A stretch of 64,000 bases of DNA. Origin: Leucobacter sp. cx-42. Its GTDB lineage: Bacteria; Actinomycetota; Actinomycetes; Actinomycetales; Microbacteriaceae. This document shows, one piece after another, positions 37,384 through 47,810 of the stretch. The position numbers and the translations under genes were made by a program. Within the stretch, counting starts at the first letter, position 1; the number at the start of each line of letters is the position of its first letter. The notes below the pieces were generated by a model, which was given only the letters and a program-made list of their open reading frames with translations, searched no databases and was not told the DNA's origin. The stretch covers positions 1-64,000 of the forward strand of contig NZ_JACVMU010000007.1 of the NCBI RefSeq assembly GCF_014529985.1, given 5' to 3'.

Positions 37384-38258
37384 GCGAAGAGAAATCGATT
37401 CAAGAGATTTTGATCGTCACCGGAATGTCAGGCGCCGGGCGAAGCACCGTTGCGAACACGCTCGAAGACCTTGGCTGGTACGTGGTTGATAACCTTCCGC
37501 TTTCCATGGTGAAAACTCTCGCTGACATGGCAGATAAGTCTGGGGGAGCACTGCCCCAGATCGCTGCCGTCATTGACGCACGTGGTCGAAACCTGTACAG
37601 CGACATTCAGTCAACAGTTGCTTCACTTCGGGAAAACGCGTCAGTCCATGTGGTTTTCCTTGACGCAAACAATGACGTACTTGTGCGTCGTTACGAGCAG
37701 GTACGTCGCCCACACCCGCTCCAGCTTGAGGCTGGCGGGCTCCTCGAGGGCATTCGACTTGAACGAGAGCGAGCAAGCGAGCTTCGCGCGTCGAGTGATG
37801 TGGTGATCGATACGTCAAACTACAACGTTCACGGTCTCACCACCCACGTTCGTGACCTCTTTTCGTCGGAAGACACCCCCGGGCTGCAGCTCAGCGTAAT
37901 GAGCTTTGGATTTAAGTATGGCGCGCCAACTGACGTGGATCTCATGGCAGACATGCGTTTCCTACCAAACCCATTCTGGGAAACTGATCTGCGTTCGCTC
38001 ACGGGACTCGACGGACCTGTGAAAGACTATGTGCTTGCGCAAGAAGGCGCAGCAGAGTTTCTCGAGCACTACGTAGCTTCTCTCGCGCCAGTTCTTGCTG
38101 GGTTCCAGCGTGAGAATAAACGTCATGCGGCGCTTGCAATCGGCTGCACTGGTGGCAAACACCGGTCAGTCGCAATGGCCCGCGAGCTTGCAGATCAGTT
38201 TGCTGCCCTCCCTGGCGTGAGCGTGTCGCTCCGTCATCGCGACCTCGGTCGCGAGTAG
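37380..38258 (+). CDS. rapZ: RapZ/YvcJ-family nucleotide-binding protein
   Basis: P-loop ATP/GTP-binding protein of the RapZ (YvcJ) family. In E. coli RapZ is an adaptor for small-RNA decay in the glucosamine-6-phosphate circuit; in actinobacteria the role is unsettled. 292 residues. Walker A is GMSGAGRS (residues 15-22), where Arg replaces the usual Lys as in other actinobacterial members. The C-terminal half has the conserved HLMADMRFLPNPFW-like segment (here VDLMADMRFLPNPFW) and IGCTGGKHRSV. The start overlaps uvrC. The usual next gene, yvcK, is absent; whiA follows 50 bases later. Confidence 0.93.
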   Translation: MSEEKSIQEILIVTGMSGAGRSTVANTLEDLGWYVVDNLPLSMVKTLADMADKSGGALPQIAAVIDARGRNLYSDIQSTVASLRENASVHVVFLDANNDVLVRRYEQVRRPHPLQLEAGGLLEGIRLERERASELRASSDVVIDTSNYNVHGLTTHVRDLFSSEDTPGLQLSVMSFGFKYGAPTDVDLMADMRFLPNPFWETDLRSLTGLDGPVKDYVLAQEGAAEFLEHYVASLAPVLAGFQRENKRHAALAIGCTGGKHRSVAMARELADQFAALPGVSVSLRHRDLGRE

Positions 38259-38308
38259 CGCACACCTTTTGATTTTCTGTTGAACTTTCGTTGAGAGGAC
38301 TCTTCTCC

Positions 38309-39289
38309 GTGCCGACTACCGCTGAAGTCAAGGGCGAGCTCGTCCGCATTCCCGTCCAGCCGACTGGGGTGCGGATGGCAGAGGTTGCCACGACGCTTCG
38401 CCTTTCTGGAGGACTGCACACCATCAACGGTCGCATTGTCCTCGAGGCCGAACTGCACACCCCGCAGATCGTTCAGCGTGTCCGTAAGGACCTCGCCGAG
38501 CTGTACGGCGTTCGCGCTGACGCCAAGCAGCTGCCCCCCACCACGGTTCGCCCCGGCGCACCGCAGTTCCTCGTGCGTGTACTTGACGGCGAAACCCTCG
38601 CACGTCAGCTTGGCCTGCTTGATCAGCGCCGCCGCCCGATTCGCGGTTTGCCGAACCGCGTCGCGACCGGCGACGCAGCAGAGCTCGCCGCAGCACTCCG
38701 TGGCGCATTCCTTGCGCGTGGTTCGATCACCCCTCCCGGCCGCACCGCCGGCCTTGAGATCGCTTGCCCCAGCAGCGAGGTTGCTATGGCCCTCGTTGGT
38801 GCAGCTGGCCGCATCGGCATTGATGCCAAGAACCGTGAGGTTCGAGGCACCAGCAAGCTTCTCGTGCGCGATGGCGAGGCCATCAGCGCAATGCTCGGCG
38901 CAATGGGTGCCATCGGCGCTCGCACCGAGTGGGACAACCTGCGCAAGGCGCGCGAGACCCGTGCGACCGCAAACCGCCTCGTGAACTTCGATGACGCAAA
39001 CCTTCGTCGATCCGCCCAGGCCTCGGTCACCGCATGTGCTCGTGTGGAGCGCGCGCTTGAAATTCTCGGCGACGATGTCCCTGAGCACCTCAAGTACGCG
39101 GGCATGCTGCGCCTGCAGCACCGTGAAGCAAGCCTCGATGAGCTCGGCACCAAGGCTGAGCCCGCACTGACCAAGGACGCAATCGCTGGCCGCATCCGCC
39201 GCCTGCTCGCAATGGCAGACAAGGAAGCGCTCGCAAAGGGCATCCCTGGCACCGAAGCGAGCCTCCCCGAATTCGCAGAGGGCAACTAG
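38309..39289 (+). CDS. whiA: WhiA, sporulation/cell-division transcription factor
   Basis: DNA-binding protein with a degenerate LAGLIDADG homing-endonuclease-like N-domain and a C-terminal helix-turn-helix. In Streptomyces it acts with WhiB on division genes; non-sporulating actinobacteria keep it. 326 residues. The GTG start at 38309 gives MPTTAEVKGELVRIPV, in line with the family, and follows AGAGGA by ten bases; a TTG 18 bases upstream would overlap that site. The segment RLSGGLH and the C-terminal TKDAIAGRIRRLLAMAD are typical. It is followed by a hairpin and sodA, not by gap. Confidence 0.93.
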   Translation: MPTTAEVKGELVRIPVQPTGVRMAEVATTLRLSGGLHTINGRIVLEAELHTPQIVQRVRKDLAELYGVRADAKQLPPTTVRPGAPQFLVRVLDGETLARQLGLLDQRRRPIRGLPNRVATGDAAELAAALRGAFLARGSITPPGRTAGLEIACPSSEVAMALVGAAGRIGIDAKNREVRGTSKLLVRDGEAISAMLGAMGAIGARTEWDNLRKARETRATANRLVNFDDANLRRSAQASVTACARVERALEILGDDVPEHLKYAGMLRLQHREASLDELGTKAEPALTKDAIAGRIRRLLAMADKEALAKGIPGTEASLPEFAEGN

Positions 39290-39297
39290 CCGACAGC

Positions 39298-39329
39298 GCG
39301 ATACTCTCGGAATACCCCGGGAGTATCGC
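39298..39329 (+). terminator. hairpin after whiA
   Basis: GCGATACTC pairs with GAGTATCGC (9 bp), with CGG/CCG pairing possible inside. No long T tract follows. Confidence 0.65.
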
Positions 39330-39416
39330 TAACTGCGAACGATTTTGCCTGACTTCCGCGCGCCACAGCGAGTAGAGTGGGCATACACCAACACCGATCT
39401 GAAACGGAGCAAGGCA

Positions 39417-40031
39417 ATGGTTTACACCCTTCCTGAGATGCCCTACGACTACGCAGCACTGGAGCCGCACATCAGCGGCAAGATCATGGAGCTGCACCAC
39501 AGTAAGCACCACCAGGCATACGTCACCGGCGCAAACGCAGCTGTTGAGGCACTCGCAGAAGCTCGCGAATCGGGCAACCTTGCAAACGTGAACAAGCTCG
39601 AGAAGGACCTTGCGTTCAACCTTGGCGGTCACGTGAACCACACCATCTTCTGGAACAACATGTCGCCCGAGGGTGGCGACCGTCCCGAGGGTGAGCTCGC
39701 AGCTGCAATCGACGAGTTCTTCGGCAGCTTCGAGAAGTTCCAGGCACAGTTCACCGCGACCGCACTCGGCGTGCAGGGTTCGGGATGGGCTGCGCTTGCA
39801 TGGGATTCGCTCGGCCAGCGTCCGAACATCGTTCAGCTCTTCGACCAGCAGGGCAACCTCCCCGCTGGCACCACGCCGTTGCTCATGCTCGACGTGTGGG
39901 AGCACGCGTACTACCTCGACTACCTCAACGTTCGCGCTGACTACGTCAAGGCTTTCTGGAACATTGCAAACTGGCAGGACGTCGCACAGCGCTTCGAGAC
40001 CGCTCGTTCGCAGACCCCTGGCCTGATCTAA
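39417..40031 (+). CDS. sodA: superoxide dismutase (Mn/Fe type)
   Basis: Converts superoxide to hydrogen peroxide and oxygen in the cytoplasm. 204 residues. Metal ligands are recognisable: His in [12 protein letters not shown], His in HVNHTIFW, and Asp and His in [11 protein letters not shown]. The [13 protein letters not shown] and [10 protein letters not shown] segments suit the Mn-type, but metal identity cannot be proven from sequence. CGGAG and AAGG precede the ATG at 39417. It stands alone between two hairpins, in the place where gap is found in other actinobacteria. Confidence 0.96.
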   Translation: MVYTLPEMPYDYAALEPHISGKIMELHHSKHHQAYVTGANAAVEALAEARESGNLANVNKLEKDLAFNLGGHVNHTIFWNNMSPEGGDRPEGELAAAIDEFFGSFEKFQAQFTATALGVQGSGWAALAWDSLGQRPNIVQLFDQQGNLPAGTTPLLMLDVWEHAYYLDYLNVRADYVKAFWNIANWQDVAQRFETARSQTPGLI

Positions 40032-40041
40032 TTTCCGTTAA

Positions 40042-40073
40042 GCGGGTGGGTGACTCCTTCGTCACCCACCCGC
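40042..40073 (+). terminator. hairpin terminator after sodA
   Basis: GCGGGTGGGTGAC pairs with GTCACCCACCCGC (13 bp) around a 6-nt loop. No T tract is seen. Confidence 0.75.
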
Positions 40074-40116
40074 TTCGGCATGTTCTCCCGAAATACCACT
40101 AGGAGTATTCACCGCT

Positions 40117-41315
<1,199 letters not shown>

Positions 41316-41319
<4 letters not shown>

Positions 41320-42110
41320 GCGCACAGTTCACTCGCACTCCGCTGATCGCGGGCAACTGGAAGATGAACTTCGACCATCTGCAGGCGATTGCATTTGTGC
41401 AGAAGCTCGCTTGGGGCCTGAAAGACGCGAAGCACGACTTCGCTGACGCAGAGGTCGCAGTCTTCCCCCCGTTCACCGACCTGCGCTCGGTGCAGACCCT
41501 GCTTTCTGCCGACAAGCTCGCACTGAGCCTCGGCGCGCAGGACGTCTCACCGCAGGCCGCCGGTGCCTTCACTGGCGATATTTCAGCGGCGATGCTCACA
41601 AAGCTCGACGTTCAGTACGTCATCATCGGCCACTCGGAGCGTCGCCACGGCCATGGCGAGTCCGACGAGGTCGTGGCGGCGAAGACCGCTGCAACCGCGC
41701 AGGCTGGCATGGTTCCTGTAATCTGCGTTGGCGAAACCGCTGAAGACCTCGAGACGCATGGTGCAGCTGCGGTACCCGTTGCACAGCTGCGTGCCGCACT
41801 CGCTGGCGTACCTGCCGGCGCACCCTTCGTGGTTGCTTACGAGCCCGTATGGGCGATTGGTAGCGGCCAGGCAGCAACTCCCGAGCAGGCTCAGGCTGTT
41901 GCTCACTCACTTCGTGCAACGATCACCGAGGTTGCGGGCGAGGAAGCTGCCAGCGCAACTCGCGTTCTGTATGGCGGATCGGTCACCAGCGAGAACATCG
42001 CAGCGTTTATGCGCCAGGCGGATGTTGACGGCGCGCTGGTAGGTGGCGCTAGCCTGAAGGTCGATGAGTTCCAGCGGATCATCCGATTCCGCCAACACGT
42101 CGGCGCGTAA
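41316..42110 (+). CDS. tpiA: triosephosphate isomerase
   Basis: Interconverts dihydroxyacetone phosphate and glyceraldehyde 3-phosphate. 264 residues. The N-terminal AGNWKMN contains the active-site Lys, the His is in GHSERR, and the catalytic Glu is in AYEPVWAIG. The ATG overlaps the pgk stop, so both are translated together. Confidence 0.97.
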
Positions 42111-42197
42111 TCATTTCAGGGCCGTTCGGCGGCTATACTGGTTTCTGGTCCGTCGGCGCCGCGCACCTCGCGTGACGCCAAGTGAAAGGTTTCCTCA

Positions 42198-42446
42198 GTG
42201 CTCGTAGTTAAGATCATCCTCTTGGCGCTGCTTGTTCTTACGAGCTTGCTCCTGACGCTGTTCATCCTGCTGCACAAGGGTCGCGGTGGCGGCCTCTCCG
42301 ACATGTTCGGTGGCGGTATGGGTTCGGCGCTCGGGTCGTCGGGCGTCGCAGAGCGAAACCTTAACCGTATTACGGTTGTCGTCTCGATCGTTTGGGTTCT
42401 CTCGATCGTCGGCGTCAACGTTATTGATCGCTTCACGCTGATCTAA
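42198..42446 (+). CDS. secG: preprotein translocase subunit SecG
   Basis: Small membrane subunit of the SecYEG translocon. 82 residues with two helices (about 3-24 and 58-77) joined by the Gly-rich cytoplasmic loop HKGRGGGLSDMFGGGMG that marks the family. The start is GTG with AAAGG upstream. A -10-like TATACT at 42134-42139 in the preceding spacer suggests its own promoter besides read-through from pgk-tpiA. Confidence 0.94.
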   Translation: MLVVKIILLALLVLTSLLLTLFILLHKGRGGGLSDMFGGGMGSALGSSGVAERNLNRITVVVSIVWVLSIVGVNVIDRFTLI

Positions 42447-42474
42447 GTTTTATCTTGTAGAAAGCAGGTCACTC

Positions 42475-42831
42475 GTGGCAGGCAGCAGTAATGCTATCCG
42501 CGGTGCCCGCGTCGGTTCTGGTCCCATGGGGGAGCAGGATCACGGCGTGCGTGCCGAACGTGTACAGGTCTCATACTGGGACGCACTGGGCAACGAAACG
42601 ATCCGCTACTTCTCGGCTGATGTCGCCGACGAAGAAATTCCGGATCAGATTGATTCGCCGACCTCGGGTCTCCCCGCTGGTCGCAACAAGAACGAGCCAC
42701 CGCAGCTCGTCAAGAACGAGCCTTACAAGACGCACCTCGCGTATGTGAAGGAGCGCCGCACTGAAGAGGAAGCTGTTGAGCTCCTCGAAGAGGCGCTGCA
42801 GAAGCTTCGCGCGCGTCGCGGTCGCCGCTAA
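42475..42831 (+). CDS. rbpA: RNA polymerase-binding protein RbpA
   Basis: Actinobacteria-specific transcription factor that binds RNA polymerase and the principal sigma factor and stabilises the open complex. 118 residues. It has the N-terminal tail with AIRGARVGSGPMGE, a central RbpA core, the basic linker, and the C-terminal sigma-interaction helix KTHLAYVKERRTEEEAVELLEEALQKLRARRGRR region. No Cys occurs anywhere, so the zinc site of the Streptomyces type is lost. The GTG start is 28 bases after secG. A perfect 20-bp hairpin follows. Confidence 0.92.
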   Translation: MAGSSNAIRGARVGSGPMGEQDHGVRAERVQVSYWDALGNETIRYFSADVADEEIPDQIDSPTSGLPAGRNKNEPPQLVKNEPYKTHLAYVKERRTEEEAVELLEEALQKLRARRGRR

Positions 42832-42843
42832 GAACAGCGACAC

Positions 42844-42890
42844 CCAATAGGAAAGGCCCCAAGTATTTTGCTTGGGGCCTTTCCTATTGG
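42844..42890. terminator. strong bidirectional terminator between rbpA and pgi
   Basis: The 20-bp perfect arms at 42844-42863 and 42871-42890 (core GGAAAGGCCCCAAG/CTTGGGGCCTTTCC) enclose a 7-nt loop between convergent genes. Confidence 0.92.
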
Positions 42891-42913
42891 TCTATACGGA
42901 CAGCATTCGCTCG

Positions 42914-44539
42914 CTAGCCCCCCGAAGCGGTGATTGCGGCGATGAGCTCATCGATCGCAAGAACCGTTGAGTCACCACTCACCCGGAGCACCGAGCGACC
43001 TCGCTCTCGCAGCACGGCTGCGTCTCCGTTCGCCTGAGCACGCATCAGTGATGCGAAACTCGATTCGCCACCAGGGATGTCCAGGTCCGACGACGGGGTA
43101 TCGATGATTTGGAGGAAGACGCCGAGCGGGCGGCCACCCTTGTGGAATTGCCCGACCGAGTGAAGGTAGCGCGGACCCCAGCCAAGACTCACTGGAATAT
43201 CCCACGCGTCAGCGAGCGCAGCACGCAAGCGTTCCAGCGGAGCGGCGCACGGACCCTCAGGCGCGCCGTACACCTGAATTGCGATATATCCGTTGACCGG
43301 CACGGCACGACGAAGTTCGGTGAGCAAGCTCTCCGGATCGATCGACGTGCCGGCCCCACAGCTCACGCCTGACACCTCGGTGCCTGCGAATGCCGGCGTC
43401 CAAGATTCGGTAGATTCCTCTGCTGCGGTGAGGTTCTTGCGAGCCGCGACCTTCGCTGACTCTACGTCAGGCTGGTTGAACGGGTCTACGCCAATGAGAT
43501 GACCAAGCGCTGCGGTTGCAACCTCCCATAGGAGGAACTGTGCGCCAAGTGCACCAGCGACCGCGATGGTCTGATCACTGGCGAGCTGTACAGCTGAGTT
43601 CACAAACGTTTCGTCAAGAAGCTCAACCACTCGTGCCGGCTCGGCCGTGGTCGGAAGGGCTCCGCGGGGGAGCGACAAAGGAAGCACACCCTTGCCGTTC
43701 TTTCCCGTCGACTCCGCGACAAGCTGTTCAATCCACAGGCCAAGGCCCCAAGGCTGGGTCGCCGACTCAACGAGTTCGAGTACGTAGCGCTCGGGGAGAT
43801 CCGCGAAGATCGCCGCCGCCAATTGGAGCGCGGGATTCTCGACAGAGTCGAGCATAACTTCTGGGCGTACCGACTCAGCTTCTCGCAGGAGCCCGTCAAT
43901 GTCAGACCCTGCAAGCCCGGCAGGAACGATACCGAAGGCAGTCAGCGCCGAGAACCGGCCACCCACATTGGGGTCAGCGTGGAAGACGCGTTGACCCGCA
44001 GCGGTAGCGCTGGCCTCGAGCTGCGAACCAGGGTCGGTGACGACCACCACATGCTCTGCAGGGTTCACACCAGCTGCTGCAAACGCTTCGGTAAACACCG
44101 CGCGATGACTCAGCGTTTCAACCGTCGAACCAGACTTTGAGCTCACCACCGCAACCGTGCGTGCAATATCGCCAGAGAGAGCGGTGCGAACGGTGTCAGG
44201 ATGTGTCGAATCAAGCACGGTGAGGGAGATGCCGTCGCGACGCGTGATGACATACGGCGCGAGACTTGATCCACCCATGCCGCAGAGCACGAGTTGCGTG
44301 ATGCCTCGCTCGAGAAGCTCTGCGCGATACTCCTTGACCTGCTCAAGCACCTGACGTGCCTCCTGAGCGAAATCTACCCAGCCGAGACGGATCGCTGCCT
44401 CATCGGCAGCACGCTTTCCCCAGAGCGAGTCGTCTTTCGCGAACAGTCGAGTAGCGAACTGCGCGTCAACCAGCTGCGTGAGCACGGTTGCCGAACGTTC
44501 GGCTGCGTGCGCCGTCAGTCGTACGGATGCCGCGCTCAA
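42914..44539 (-). CDS. pgi: glucose-6-phosphate isomerase
   Basis: Interconverts glucose 6-phosphate and fructose 6-phosphate. 541 residues of the actinobacterial form clustered with tal. Sugar-isomerase features are visible: VVSSKSGSTVETL (phosphate binding) near residue 132, VVTDPGSQLE, and the segment NVGGRFSALTAFG. The start overlaps the tal stop by four bases, so it is the last gene of the tkt-tal-pgi unit. In relatives zwf, opcA and pgl follow here; in this window the next gene is the convergent rbpA. Confidence 0.93.
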   Translation of the reverse strand: MSAASVRLTAHAAERSATVLTQLVDAQFATRLFAKDDSLWGKRAADEAAIRLGWVDFAQEARQVLEQVKEYRAELLERGITQLVLCGMGGSSLAPYVITRRDGISLTVLDSTHPDTVRTALSGDIARTVAVVSSKSGSTVETLSHRAVFTEAFAAAGVNPAEHVVVVTDPGSQLEASATAAGQRVFHADPNVGGRFSALTAFGIVPAGLAGSDIDGLLREAESVRPEVMLDSVENPALQLAAAIFADLPERYVLELVESATQPWGLGLWIEQLVAESTGKNGKGVLPLSLPRGALPTTAEPARVVELLDETFVNSAVQLASDQTIAVAGALGAQFLLWEVATAALGHLIGVDPFNQPDVESAKVAARKNLTAAEESTESWTPAFAGTEVSGVSCGAGTSIDPESLLTELRRAVPVNGYIAIQVYGAPEGPCAAPLERLRAALADAWDIPVSLGWGPRYLHSVGQFHKGGRPLGVFLQIIDTPSSDLDIPGGESSFASLMRAQANGDAAVLRERGRSVLRVSGDSTVLAIDELIAAITASGG

Positions 44540-45648
44540 CGGCTCACCTGGATTGCTTCGGTCACGGTCTCCACGAGTTCAGCCCATGATGCGTCGAACT
44601 TGGCAAGCCCTTCGTTCTCAAGCTTGGTCATCACCTCGTCGTAGTGAATGCCGAGACCGTCAAGCGTGTTCCAATGCTGGTTGGCTTCGAGGTACTCGGA
44701 GACGACGCGGTCCGTTGCTGGCAGCGCATGATCAGCTACTGCCTCGAGCGTCGCGAGCGGCATGGTGTTCACCGTGCCACTCGTCACCAGCTCATCGACA
44801 TACGCAGTGTCAGCCAGCAACTCAGCGTTTTTCACGCCCGTCGATGCCCACAATAGGCGCTGAGGGGTCGCGCCGCGATCGTGCAGGTAGCCCAGGCGAG
44901 CGGTGCCATTCATGTTCACGAGGATCTCGTGCATGAGACGTGCGTTCGCAATGCCTGACTTGCCTCGCAGTGCGAGTGCTTCCGACGTGCCGATTGTGGT
45001 GAGCTGCAAATCTACCTCGGTATCGACACGAGACACGAACACTGAGGCGACCGAGTGCACCTGTGAAACATCGATGCCCGCTGCGCGCGCCAACTCAACA
45101 CCCGCGTAGTACGCGTGAATGACCTGGCGATAGCGGGTGATGCTGAAGATCAGGGTGACGTTGACACTGATTCCCTCGCTGACCACCGCCGTGATCGCTT
45201 CGAGGCCCGCTTCAGTCGCAGGAATCTTAATCATCGCGTTTGGACGATCGATTCGCTGCCACAGGTCGCGAGCCTGAGCGATGGTTCCTGCAGTGTCGTG
45301 CGCGAGACCGGGGTCAACCTCAATCGAGACGCGGCCATCACGACCGGCTGTTGCCGCGTACACATCAGCGAACAAGTCGCACGCTGCGGTGACATCGGCT
45401 ACCGTGAGGTCGCGGATCGTCTCGGTTACGGACAGGCCACGGGCGACGCACTCAGCGACTGCGTCGCGGTACGCCTCGCCGTCCGCAAGTGCGGCGGCAA
45501 AGATCGTGGGGTTCGTGGTTACGCCTACGACGTCATGTTCGCGCACGAGCCTCGAGAGCTGACCGCTCTCGAGGCTGCGGCGCGAAAGATCGTCAAGCCA
45601 GATACTCACGCCCGCACTGCTGAGCTCAGCGGTGTGCGAGTGGGACAT
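44536..45648 (-). CDS. tal: transaldolase
   Basis: Moves dihydroxyacetone units between sugar phosphates in the non-oxidative pentose phosphate pathway. 370 residues, the long actinobacterial subfamily. The Schiff-base Lys lies in NAMIKIPATEAGL and the early motif GVTTNPTIFAAAL is typical. It is eight bases after tkt and overlaps pgi, giving tight coupling of the three enzymes. Confidence 0.95.
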   Translation of the reverse strand: MSHSHTAELSSAGVSIWLDDLSRRSLESGQLSRLVREHDVVGVTTNPTIFAAALADGEAYRDAVAECVARGLSVTETIRDLTVADVTAACDLFADVYAATAGRDGRVSIEVDPGLAHDTAGTIAQARDLWQRIDRPNAMIKIPATEAGLEAITAVVSEGISVNVTLIFSITRYRQVIHAYYAGVELARAAGIDVSQVHSVASVFVSRVDTEVDLQLTTIGTSEALALRGKSGIANARLMHEILVNMNGTARLGYLHDRGATPQRLLWASTGVKNAELLADTAYVDELVTSGTVNTMPLATLEAVADHALPATDRVVSEYLEANQHWNTLDGLGIHYDEVMTKLENEGLAKFDASWAELVETVTEAIQVSR

Positions 45649-45656
45649 GGATCCTC

Positions 45657-47726
45657 CTATGCCTGCGCCTGCAGGCTTTCCTGTGCTGCCGCAACGACAG
45701 CCTCAGTTGTGATTCCGTACTCACGGAACAGCGTCTCAAAGTCGGCCGAAGCACCGAAGGTCTCGATCGAAACCGAGCGACCGGTGTCGCCAACAAACTT
45801 TTCCCAGCCGAGCGAGAGGCCAGCTTCAACGCTCACGCGCGCCTTTACAGCCGCGGGGAGCACGCTTGCGCGGTACTCAGCGGGCTGTTCTGCGAACCAC
45901 TCGAAGCAGGGGATCGAAACGACGCGCGCGCCGATACCCTGTGCTGCGAGCTCTTCGCGTGCTGCCACTGCGAGCTGCACCTCCGAGCCGGTTGCCATCA
46001 GAATAACGTCAAGCGAATCGGTCGGGGTATCTGCGAGGACATATGCGCCACGACGCACGTCATCGGTGCGAGTGCCCGCAAGCACGGGGACGTTCTGGCG
46101 AGTCAGTGCGAGGCCGGTCGGGCCAGCGTGACGGGTGAGGATCTCATGCCACGCAATTGCAGTCTCGTTTGCGTCTGCGGGGCGAACCATTGCGAGGTTC
46201 GGGATCGCACGAAGCGAAGCGATGTGCTCGATCGGCTGGTGCGTGGGGCCGTCCTCGCCAAGGGCGATGGAGTCGTGCGTCCAGACGAACACGCTCGGAA
46301 CGTTCATGAGCGCGGCGAGACGCACTGCGGGACGCATGTAGTCAGCGAACTGCAGGAAGGTGCCGCCGTAGCTGCGAGTCTTGCCGTGCAACTGAATGCC
46401 GTTCAGAATCGCGCCCATTGCATGCTCGCGAATACCGAAGTGCAGCACTCGGCCGTAGGGGTTGCCCTGCCAGGTCGACGTCGAGTGGTTTGCGGGAACG
46501 AACGATGCCGAGTTCGGGATCGTCGTGTTGTTCGAACCTGCGAGGTCTGCCGATCCACCCCACAGCTCGGGCATGATCGGGCCGAGAGCTGCAAGCACCT
46601 TACCGCTTGCCGAGCGAGTCGCGATGCTTGCGCCGGTCTCGAACTGGGGGAGCGCGGCTTCTACACCCTCGGGCAGCGCCTGCGCCTCAAGGCGATCCAG
46701 GAGCTGCTTGCGCTCAGGGTTGGCTGCAGCCCAAGCATCGAACGATGCCTGCCACGTTGCGCGCTTCTCAGCACCGCGGTCGACCGCGGCACGGGTGTGC
46801 GCGATGACCTCGGGAGCGACGTCGAAGTGCTTCTCAGGATCGAAGCCGAGCACGGTCTTCAGGCCAGCGAGCTCTTCAGCACCAAGCTTTGCGCCGTGAA
46901 TTCCACCGCTGTTCTGCTTGCCGGGCGAAGGCCAACCGATGATGGTCTTGAGGATGATGAGGGTCGGTTTCGTCGACTCAGCCTGTGCCTCTTCGATTGC
47001 GGCGTAGAGCTCGGCGACGTCCTCGACGTATGCACCGGTCTTCTTCCAGTCAACCTCGAGCACCTGCCAGCCGTATGACTCGTAGCGCTTCGCAACGTCT
47101 TCAGAGAACGAAATATCGGTGTCATCTTCGATCGAAATCTGGTTCGAATCGTAGATCGCAATGAGGTTACCGAGCTCCTGGTGGCCCGCGAGCGAAGCTG
47201 CCTCAGCAGTCACGCCCTCCTGCAAGTCACCGTCGCCTGCGACGACGTAAATGAAGTGATCGAAGGGGCTCGTGCCGGGCGCAGCCTCAGGGTCGAACAG
47301 GCCACGCTCGTAGCGTGCCGAGTATGCGAAGCCAACAGCCGACGCGAGGCCCTGACCCAGCGGACCAGTTGTGATCTCGACGCCCCTGGTGTGGCCGTAC
47401 TCAGGGTGACCGGGGGTCTTCGAACCCCAGGTGCGAAGCGCCTCGATGTCTTCAAGCTCAAGACCGTAGCCGCCCATGTAGAGCTGGACATACTGAGTCA
47501 GTGAAGAGTGACCGATCGAGAGAATGAAACGGTCTCGGCCGAGCCAGTCAGCGTCAGTCGGATCGTGGCGCATCACCTTCTGGTGCAGCAGATACGAAAC
47601 GGGGGCAAGGCTGATCGCCGTTCCGGGATGGCCATTGCCAACCTTCTCAACTGCGTCAGCAGCGAGCACACGAGCGGTGTCCACCGCCCGATTATCAAGC
47701 TCGTCCCAGTGCAATCCGTTCGTCAA
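45657..47726 (-). CDS. tkt: transketolase
   Basis: Thiamine-diphosphate enzyme moving two-carbon units between sugar phosphates. 689 residues from the TTG at 47726 (MTNGLHWDELDNRAVDTARVL), which follows GAGAGG and where family similarity starts; the open frame extends 18 codons further upstream. The ThDP motif GDGDLQEGVTAEAASLAGHQELGNLIAIYDSN and the catalytic-site GHPGTAISLAP are present. It is first in the tkt-tal-pgi operon and divergent from ctaB, with promoters sharing the 84-base gap. Confidence 0.95.
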   Translation of the reverse strand: MTNGLHWDELDNRAVDTARVLAADAVEKVGNGHPGTAISLAPVSYLLHQKVMRHDPTDADWLGRDRFILSIGHSSLTQYVQLYMGGYGLELEDIEALRTWGSKTPGHPEYGHTRGVEITTGPLGQGLASAVGFAYSARYERGLFDPEAAPGTSPFDHFIYVVAGDGDLQEGVTAEAASLAGHQELGNLIAIYDSNQISIEDDTDISFSEDVAKRYESYGWQVLEVDWKKTGAYVEDVAELYAAIEEAQAESTKPTLIILKTIIGWPSPGKQNSGGIHGAKLGAEELAGLKTVLGFDPEKHFDVAPEVIAHTRAAVDRGAEKRATWQASFDAWAAANPERKQLLDRLEAQALPEGVEAALPQFETGASIATRSASGKVLAALGPIMPELWGGSADLAGSNNTTIPNSASFVPANHSTSTWQGNPYGRVLHFGIREHAMGAILNGIQLHGKTRSYGGTFLQFADYMRPAVRLAALMNVPSVFVWTHDSIALGEDGPTHQPIEHIASLRAIPNLAMVRPADANETAIAWHEILTRHAGPTGLALTRQNVPVLAGTRTDDVRRGAYVLADTPTDSLDVILMATGSEVQLAVAAREELAAQGIGARVVSIPCFEWFAEQPAEYRASVLPAAVKARVSVEAGLSLGWEKFVGDTGRSVSIETFGASADFETLFREYGITTEAVVAAAQESLQAQA

Positions 47727-47810
47727 CAGCCCCAGCCTCTCATGTTGCGTTTTGCGCCTACTCAGCGCACTCCCAACCAATCTTACCGACTACCGGTACC
47801 ATGGGGAGTG

